Shown here piece after piece: positions 59,302 through 64,000 of a stretch of DNA of 64,000 nucleotides. Every line of letters begins with the position of its first letter. Position 1 is the first letter of the stretch. This DNA comes from Halobacillus kuroshimensis DSM 18393 (GTDB lineage: Bacteria; Bacillota; Bacilli; Bacillales; Halobacillaceae): positions 248,001 to 312,000 of the forward strand of contig NZ_AUDY01000008.1 in NCBI RefSeq assembly GCF_000425705.1, in the 5' to 3' direction. The translations under genes were made by a program, and so were the position numbers. Below the pieces are notes generated by a model. It had not been told where the DNA came from, ran no database searches, and saw only the letters and a list, made by a program, of their open reading frames with translations.

Positions 59302-59401
59302 AATTTTTTTCCGGATATATCAATTATTTTTGCGATATATCGACTAAATCTGTAATATATCGATTTTTTTCTGATTATATCAGTCAAATCTGGGATATAT
59401 C
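59302..59401. repeat. Array of 20-nt ATATC-ended units (array 2)
   Basis: Five units of exactly 20 bases, each ending in ATATC (at 59317, 59337, 59357, 59377 and 59397). Units alternate between T-rich (GATTTTTTTCTGATTATATC) and AGTCAAATCTGGGATATATC types. The same two types occur in array 1 at 6243-6363. It lies between the DinB terminator and the DUF2254 gene. No unique spacers. Function unknown. Confidence 0.85.
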
Positions 59402-59514
59402 GATAAATCGCGTCACCCACCATAAAGAATTATAAGAAATCAGGTTAGCAGCTACCGTTCAAGGGAAGGAATTAGAAGAATTCCAATACTTAAGAACAGA
59501 ATGGTGTGCCGCGT

Positions 59515-60939
59515 ATGAGTTTCTTCTACTATATAAAAAAGTACTTCAAAATGAGCCGGCGTCAACGCAAGAGTGAGCTGAAATCCACGATCTGGTTTAT
59601 GCCGTTCTGGTATATTCTCGGGGCTGTCGGATTATCGGCGTTCACCTTTTACCTCGATTATATCGTGGACGTCAGCTTGTACCTGCCGGCGCCCATCGGT
59701 TTCAGCGGACAGACGCTGCAGGTGCTGCTGAGTGCGCTCGTCGGAGGCGTTCTTACTTTGAGCGCGTTTACAATCAACTCGCTGCTTGTTGCCTTAACTA
59801 CGTTCAGCGGGCAGTTTTCATCCAAAATGCTCGTCAACTTTGTCAGTGACCGGGCCACTCAACATGTGCTCGGCATTTTCAACGGAAGCTTCATTTATGT
59901 GCTGTTAAACTTCCTGTATGTGACGCATGAGGAAGAGGAGTACATCGCCGCAACGCCGGTTCTGTCAATTCTGACGGCGATTATTGCCGCTGTCACCTTC
60001 ATCTATTTTATCAACCATACGACGACATGGATGCAGGTGCACAATATCAGCTACAATATGAACGCCAAGTCCCAGTCTGTTCAGACCGCTTTGGAGAAGG
60101 AGCTGGCTCCTTTTCATCTCAACAAGGAAATCGAACCGACTTCACTTCCTGCTGATGACGAGGGGAAGGTGCTGAAATCACATCAGTCCGGTTACCTTCA
60201 GGTGGCAGATTTTGCAAAGCTCGTCAAGACGGCCTCACGGGAGGATGCTCTCCTGAGGTTTGATGTAAGGATCGGTGAGTTTGTTGTGGAGGGGACCCCG
60301 CTTCTCACTTATTGGGAAAAGGGCTCCAAGATTCATCCGGAGCGTTATTTTAAGTCGATTGAAATTGGTGTAAAGCAGACAGAAATTCAGGACCTCGAAT
60401 ACGGGCTGATCAAGCTTGCAGAGGTAGCCATCAAAGCGCTCGGTCATAACGACCCGCTGACGGTGACGAATACCATCCATCAGATTACGGATCTCTTGAA
60501 GCGCATCGGCCAGTCCACCAATTTCTCTCCCTACCTTTTTGACCAGGAACAGCAGCTGCGGGTGATTTTGAATCAGAAGGATTTCCGTTATTATCTTCAT
60601 AAAGGATTCGCGTCGATCCGGGAATACGCCAACCAAAATTCAACGATTATGACGGAACTGCTGACGATGATTTCCCTGCTCAGCAAAACGATGGACGAGG
60701 ACGTTCACGAGGATCTGTGGGAATTCGCGCGTCAGACGATTCTTGGCTTCGATAATTACAGTCTCTATGAAAATGACTGCCTGTACATTATTGAACAGCT
60801 TTCCGAGCTTTCCAAGAATACAGGTCATCAGGAGGATTACCTGTTTCTACTCGAATATATGCTGCAGCGTGTCAGTTCAAAAAGTGCAGCAACGGTACCT
60901 CAGAAAGCATCCGGAGAGTATGAGCAGGAGCTTTCTTAA
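59515..60939 (+). CDS. DUF2254 membrane protein
   Basis: A 474-residue membrane protein of the DUF2254 family. Four transmembrane helices lie within the first 180 residues, with the LSALVGGVLTLSAFTINSLLVALTTFSGQFS pattern characteristic of the family, followed by a large soluble C-terminal part (YLQVADFAKLVKTASRED, an SH3-like segment, then helices). Function unknown. ATG 59515 is chosen, but no good ribosome binding site precedes it, so translation is probably weak or controlled in another way. The periodic ATATC array lies 114 bases upstream of the start. Confidence 0.85.
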   Translation: MSFFYYIKKYFKMSRRQRKSELKSTIWFMPFWYILGAVGLSAFTFYLDYIVDVSLYLPAPIGFSGQTLQVLLSALVGGVLTLSAFTINSLLVALTTFSGQFSSKMLVNFVSDRATQHVLGIFNGSFIYVLLNFLYVTHEEEEYIAATPVLSILTAIIAAVTFIYFINHTTTWMQVHNISYNMNAKSQSVQTALEKELAPFHLNKEIEPTSLPADDEGKVLKSHQSGYLQVADFAKLVKTASREDALLRFDVRIGEFVVEGTPLLTYWEKGSKIHPERYFKSIEIGVKQTEIQDLEYGLIKLAEVAIKALGHNDPLTVTNTIHQITDLLKRIGQSTNFSPYLFDQEQQLRVILNQKDFRYYLHKGFASIREYANQNSTIMTELLTMISLLSKTMDEDVHEDLWEFARQTILGFDNYSLYENDCLYIIEQLSELSKNTGHQEDYLFLLEYMLQRVSSKSAATVPQKASGEYEQELS

Positions 60940-60981
60940 CACGAAAAAGGCTTATCCGATTTTGGATAAGCCTTTTTCGTG
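60940..60981 (+). terminator. Intrinsic terminator of the DUF2254 gene
   Basis: Eighteen-base perfect arms from CACGAAAAAGG (60940-60957) to CCTTTTTCGTG (60964-60981), directly after the stop codon. Confidence 0.9.
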
Positions 60982-61081
60982 CTGCGGACCATCTGTCGTT
61001 TTGAAATACTTGATATGCAGAGGGTTATCTATTAAAAAGGGAGACGGCCGGAAATCCAAAAGGATTCCCGGCGTGCCCAGG

Positions 61082-61279
61082 TCATGTAGAAAGGAAATAA
61101 GTTTGCGAATGATGTTGGTCTGAACAAATTAAGTACGGATTTCGCTCCATCGGAAAGTACTTCACTGTCGTTGGTTTTAACTCCATAAAGAGTAAAAGCT
61201 GCTCGTTAGAGGCGAAAGCCCCCAGATCACAGCAGACAGGTTTGTTATATTCGTTGTGAAAACTTATTCCAGTATACAT
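61082..61279 (-). CDS. Possible small minus-strand protein
   Basis: A 65-residue frame starting MYTGISFHNEYNKPVC with a GGGGGGG run just upstream of ATG 61279. A hairpin (61047-61072) lies beyond its stop, on the same strand. No family is recognised and the protein could be a remnant. The rest of the gap 60982-61512 shows nothing supported. Confidence 0.3.
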   Translation of the reverse strand: MYTGISFHNEYNKPVCCDLGAFASNEQLLLFMELKPTTVKYFPMERNPYLICSDQHHSQTYFLST

Positions 61280-61512
61280 TTCCCCCCCTAAGGAATTGGA
61301 GTAATTCCATTTTAAATTCCCCCTCAGAACATGCATTCCCGTCACTGAGTCTCATAAACATTTTTGAGAAATAATTTTAATTACTATCTTATGATATTTA
61401 TTGGCTGCTTGTAGGAGCTATTATTTAAGGGAAATCGTGAGAGGCTTTACATTGCTCTGATTTAGGGTGTGTACAAAACTTTTCATGACCGGTATGAGAG
61501 AGGGGGACTGTA

Positions 61513-61677
61513 ATGGAGACGGTTATTTTAGCTGTTGTTATAACCATTCTTGTAGTCGCAGGATGGGGAGGAATCATGCTGAAAGATCTGCCTGTGAAGC
61601 TGAATGGACAGTGGATGTATGTGGCCACTGCGGTATTGAGTGGATTTCTTTTGATTTTAATCGCTCTCAATTTTTAG
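61513..61677 (+). CDS. 54-residue membrane protein
   Basis: A short frame with a strong ribosome binding site (GAGAGGGGGA) before ATG 61513. It encodes two transmembrane helices joined by a LKDLPVKLNGQW loop and ends in TAG at 61675. Unknown function. It precedes the oligoendopeptidase gene by 80 bases. Confidence 0.6.
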   Translation: METVILAVVITILVVAGWGGIMLKDLPVKLNGQWMYVATAVLSGFLLILIALNF

Positions 61678-61757
61678 AACATTCATTGTTTTTTGAGGAA
61701 AATAATTCCAATTTATATTACAATGAAACCAGCTTATTTACATAGGAGGGTTTTTGG

Positions 61758-63536
61758 ATGAGGGTGAAAACAACCCAATGGGATCTGGAATCTGTCCGCC
61801 CAGGTGGGCGGGAAGTGGCGCTGGAGGAACAGATGGAGCAAATCGTTCATCAGCTTGAAAGAAGAAAGAGCGAGTTGGAGAAAGGGAATGAAGATACGCT
61901 AATAGAGGAAGCTGTTGAAAACATTCTACATGTACAGGAACTTCAAACAAAGATATTCGAATTGGATGAATATATCATCTGCCGGCAGTCCACAAACGTT
62001 ACAGATGCAAAATGGCGCGATATGGCCGGGCGGTGCAGCTTTTTAAAATCTAAATTTAATACGATGATGGTTTCGTTCCGCCTGTTCCTGGCAAAGGTTT
62101 CGATCACTCAATGGGAACAACTCGTAGAACATCCGGAGGTTCGATCCGCCCGATTTTATTTAAATGAAGAAAGAAGAAAAATGGAGGACCAGCTTTCTCC
62201 TGAGATGGAAGCACTTATTCATGACCTTGCTGTGGATGGGTTTGATGGGTGGGAAGATCATTACGAGCAGGAATTATCGAACCTCCGCGTAAGGGTGGAA
62301 GCGAACGGAGAAGCTCAGAGTATTCCTTTCAGCCAGGCTTTTGTACAAGCGGCCTTTTCTCACGATCGTCGTGTAAGGAAAGCTGTAGGTGAAGAAATCT
62401 TAAACACCTGTGAAGCGAATGCCGATCGGTTTGCTTCTATTTTCAATCACTTTGCTGGATTTCGAAACGAGCTTTACCGAATTCGTGACTGGTCTAATCC
62501 GTTGAAGGAAATGCTGGATCAAAACCGCATACGTGAAACGACCATCTCGAGTTTGATGAACACTCTGCATGAACATAAACACTTGCTGCATCAATTTTTC
62601 CAAAGAAAAGCTGAATTGAGTAAGGTCGATAAGCTGACATGGTATGACACGCAGGCGCCGACGTATACCTCAGAAACATCGCTCACCTATGACGAAGCGG
62701 CACAAATTATTATTCGTCAGTTCCACTCTTTCAGTGAAAAACTGGGGGTGTTTGCTGAACGCGCATTCGAACAGGGGTGGATTGATGCAGAGCCTTCTGA
62801 ACATAAACGTCATGGTGCCTTTTGTGCATCACTTCCGGCGGCTGAAGAAAGCCGCGTGCTTCTGTCGTTTACAGGCAGTTATCAGGATGTGGTCACGCTT
62901 GCCCACGAACTGGGGCATGCCTACCATAATTTAATCCTACATGAACAGCCGGGTTTTGCCAGACAGATTGGTACAGGACTTGCAGAAACAGCTTCTACAT
63001 TCCTTGAAAATCTTGTCCTTGATGCAGCAATTGAACATGCGGAAACAAAAAATGATCAACTCTCTCTTTTGGAGATGAAAATTACTAATGGACTGAAGTA
63101 TACCGCCTTTATCCCGGCAAAGTTTGAGTTTGAAAGAGCTTTTTATGAACGTCGGAAGCATGGGGCCCTTTCAGCTGATGAACTCGTTCAATTGAATACT
63201 GAAAAAGAAGAGGAGTGGTTCAAAGGCACCTTGGCGGATGTAAATGGATATACATGGATGACGATTCCACATTTCTATAGTACAGAAAAGGCCTATTATA
63301 ACCTTCCGTACACGATAGGTTACTTGTTCAGTAACGGTCTATATTCGATGTACTTAAAGGAACGGGAGGGCTTTCCAATAATGTATGACCAACTGCTTGA
63401 GAATTCTGGAAAGCGTACGATGGAAGAACTGGGAAGGGAATTTCTGAATGAGGATTTGACTGGATCAGACTTCTGGGAAGCTTCTTTAGAACCTTTAAAG
63501 GATGCAGTAGAAAAGTATATAAAACTTACAAAGTGA
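61758..63536 (+). CDS. M3 family oligoendopeptidase
   Basis: A 592-residue zinc metallopeptidase of the PepF/oligoendopeptidase F family. The zinc motif HELGH (His383, Glu384, His387) is intact, followed about 25 residues on by the third ligand region GTGLAETASTFLENLV. The N-terminal helical part is complete. It cleaves short peptides in the cytoplasm and complements the peptide import system earlier in the window. AGGAGGG precedes ATG 61758. Confidence 0.92.
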   Translation: MRVKTTQWDLESVRPGGREVALEEQMEQIVHQLERRKSELEKGNEDTLIEEAVENILHVQELQTKIFELDEYIICRQSTNVTDAKWRDMAGRCSFLKSKFNTMMVSFRLFLAKVSITQWEQLVEHPEVRSARFYLNEERRKMEDQLSPEMEALIHDLAVDGFDGWEDHYEQELSNLRVRVEANGEAQSIPFSQAFVQAAFSHDRRVRKAVGEEILNTCEANADRFASIFNHFAGFRNELYRIRDWSNPLKEMLDQNRIRETTISSLMNTLHEHKHLLHQFFQRKAELSKVDKLTWYDTQAPTYTSETSLTYDEAAQIIIRQFHSFSEKLGVFAERAFEQGWIDAEPSEHKRHGAFCASLPAAEESRVLLSFTGSYQDVVTLAHELGHAYHNLILHEQPGFARQIGTGLAETASTFLENLVLDAAIEHAETKNDQLSLLEMKITNGLKYTAFIPAKFEFERAFYERRKHGALSADELVQLNTEKEEEWFKGTLADVNGYTWMTIPHFYSTEKAYYNLPYTIGYLFSNGLYSMYLKEREGFPIMYDQLLENSGKRTMEELGREFLNEDLTGSDFWEASLEPLKDAVEKYIKLTK

Positions 63537-63714
63537 CTTTTTAGAGTGAATGCCTCATAATTCCGTCGATTTCGTACATCTGCGGAGGATTGTCTATCGA
63601 TAATTTCATTGATCTTTCTGGACTTATTGTGATGTCTAATCCTAAATTACTTCATGAGGACCATGGATTAATCAGAGGAACCACAAATGACTGAAAAACG
63701 GAAGGCAGGGTACT

Positions 63715-64000
63715 ATGACAAAAGCCATCATTTTTGATATGGACGGAACACTATTTCAAACGAATCAAGTCCTGGAAGCCTCTCTTGAAGATACTTTCCA
63801 GAAGTTGAGGAAAATCAACAAATGGGAGGGAGATGCCCCGCTGGCTGAATATCAGCAGATTATGGGGGTACCTCTTCCAAAAGTGTGGGAGACACTGCTG
63901 CCTGAGTTTACTCCATACGAAAGAAACGAAGTGGACGCGCTCTTTTTAGACAGGCTCATCAGCCATATTCGAAACGGCAGAGGCGCCTTGTACCCCGGTG
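63715..64000 (+). CDS. HAD family hydrolase, 5' end only
   Basis: The gene runs off the window. The first 95 residues show the haloacid dehalogenase motif I FDMDGTL with the nucleophile Asp8 and acid/base Asp10, followed by a helical cap region. This is the phosphoglycolate phosphatase/beta-phosphoglucomutase-like branch of the superfamily. GGAAGG lies upstream of ATG 63715. Substrate unknown. Confidence 0.85.
   Translation, partial: MTKAIIFDMDGTLFQTNQVLEASLEDTFQKLRKINKWEGDAPLAEYQQIMGVPLPKVWETLLPEFTPYERNEVDALFLDRLISHIRNGRGALYPG

Noticed and set aside
59302-59401. The 20-nt array as a CRISPR
   Set aside because: Units are contiguous and variable with no unique spacers, unit length is below CRISPR repeats plus spacers, and no cas genes are present.
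1-64000. tRNA, rRNA, prophage or intact insertion sequence
   Set aside because: No cloverleaf with a CCA-type 3' end, no rRNA-like stretch, no integrase or transposase gene, and no phage structural genes were seen.

Overview
The window looks like chromosome of a moderately halophilic or halotolerant member of the Bacillaceae, of the Halobacillus/Virgibacillus kind. This is inferred from the gene content (YfkAB-type radical SAM protein, YflT stress protein with a sigma-B-like promoter, ThiT behind a TPP riboswitch, 3D-domain protein, DapF), from strong AGGAGG ribosome binding sites, Glu/Asp-rich proteins, and a 122-bp palindromic repeat of a kind common between genes in Bacillaceae. No rRNA, tRNA, CRISPR array or intact insertion sequence is visible.

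1-16 kb is mainly core metabolism and envelope: a partial VOC protein, a small CxxC protein, a Fur-box-preceded siderophore uptake pair (lipoprotein plus fused FhuB-like permease, no ATPase), dapF with a YjbQ protein, a holin-like type I toxin gene, a YeeE/YedE sulfur transporter, a GNAT enzyme, a 3D-domain protein, a zinc-ribbon membrane protein with an HtrA-like protease, an amine oxidase, a SIMPL protein and zupT. A 461-bp composite repeat follows zupT.

16-32 kb holds a degenerate YgjP-like protein, yfkAB, an SDR/esterase pair, the TPP riboswitch and thiT, a phospholipase D-like protein, yflT, a DUF1028 protein, a thioredoxin/dehalogenase pair behind a palindrome, and an arsenic operon (arsD, arsA, HesB-like, CoA-disulfide reductase-rhodanese) that has no visible arsR or efflux pump. 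An EamA permease and an AraC regulator are divergent at 31.6 kb.

32.8-42 kb is accessory. An ABC ATPase fused to an XRE DNA-binding domain is followed by its FtsX-type permease. Then comes a run of small, mostly membrane, unrecognised proteins with a DUF1835-like protein, a partial duplication of that gene, and two GNAT enzymes.

42-52.6 kb is a peptide-scavenging block: aldehyde dehydrogenase, IclR regulator, DppD, DppF, M19 dipeptidase, DppA, DppB, DppC and a proline-iminopeptidase-like hydrolase. They look co-transcribed, and palindromes lie in the IclR promoter region.

52.6-64 kb contains a PH-domain protein, a small XRE regulator with a membrane partner, a membrane-anchored excisionase-like protein, a class C serine hydrolase, a DUF2200 protein, divergent LysR and iron-alcohol-dehydrogenase genes around three TGATCA sites exactly 22 bp apart, a DinB protein, a DUF2254 membrane protein, an M3 oligoendopeptidase and a partial HAD hydrolase.

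The most unexplained signal is a pair of arrays, 53 kb apart, of 20-nt units each ending in ATATC (about 6243-6363 and 59302-59401).
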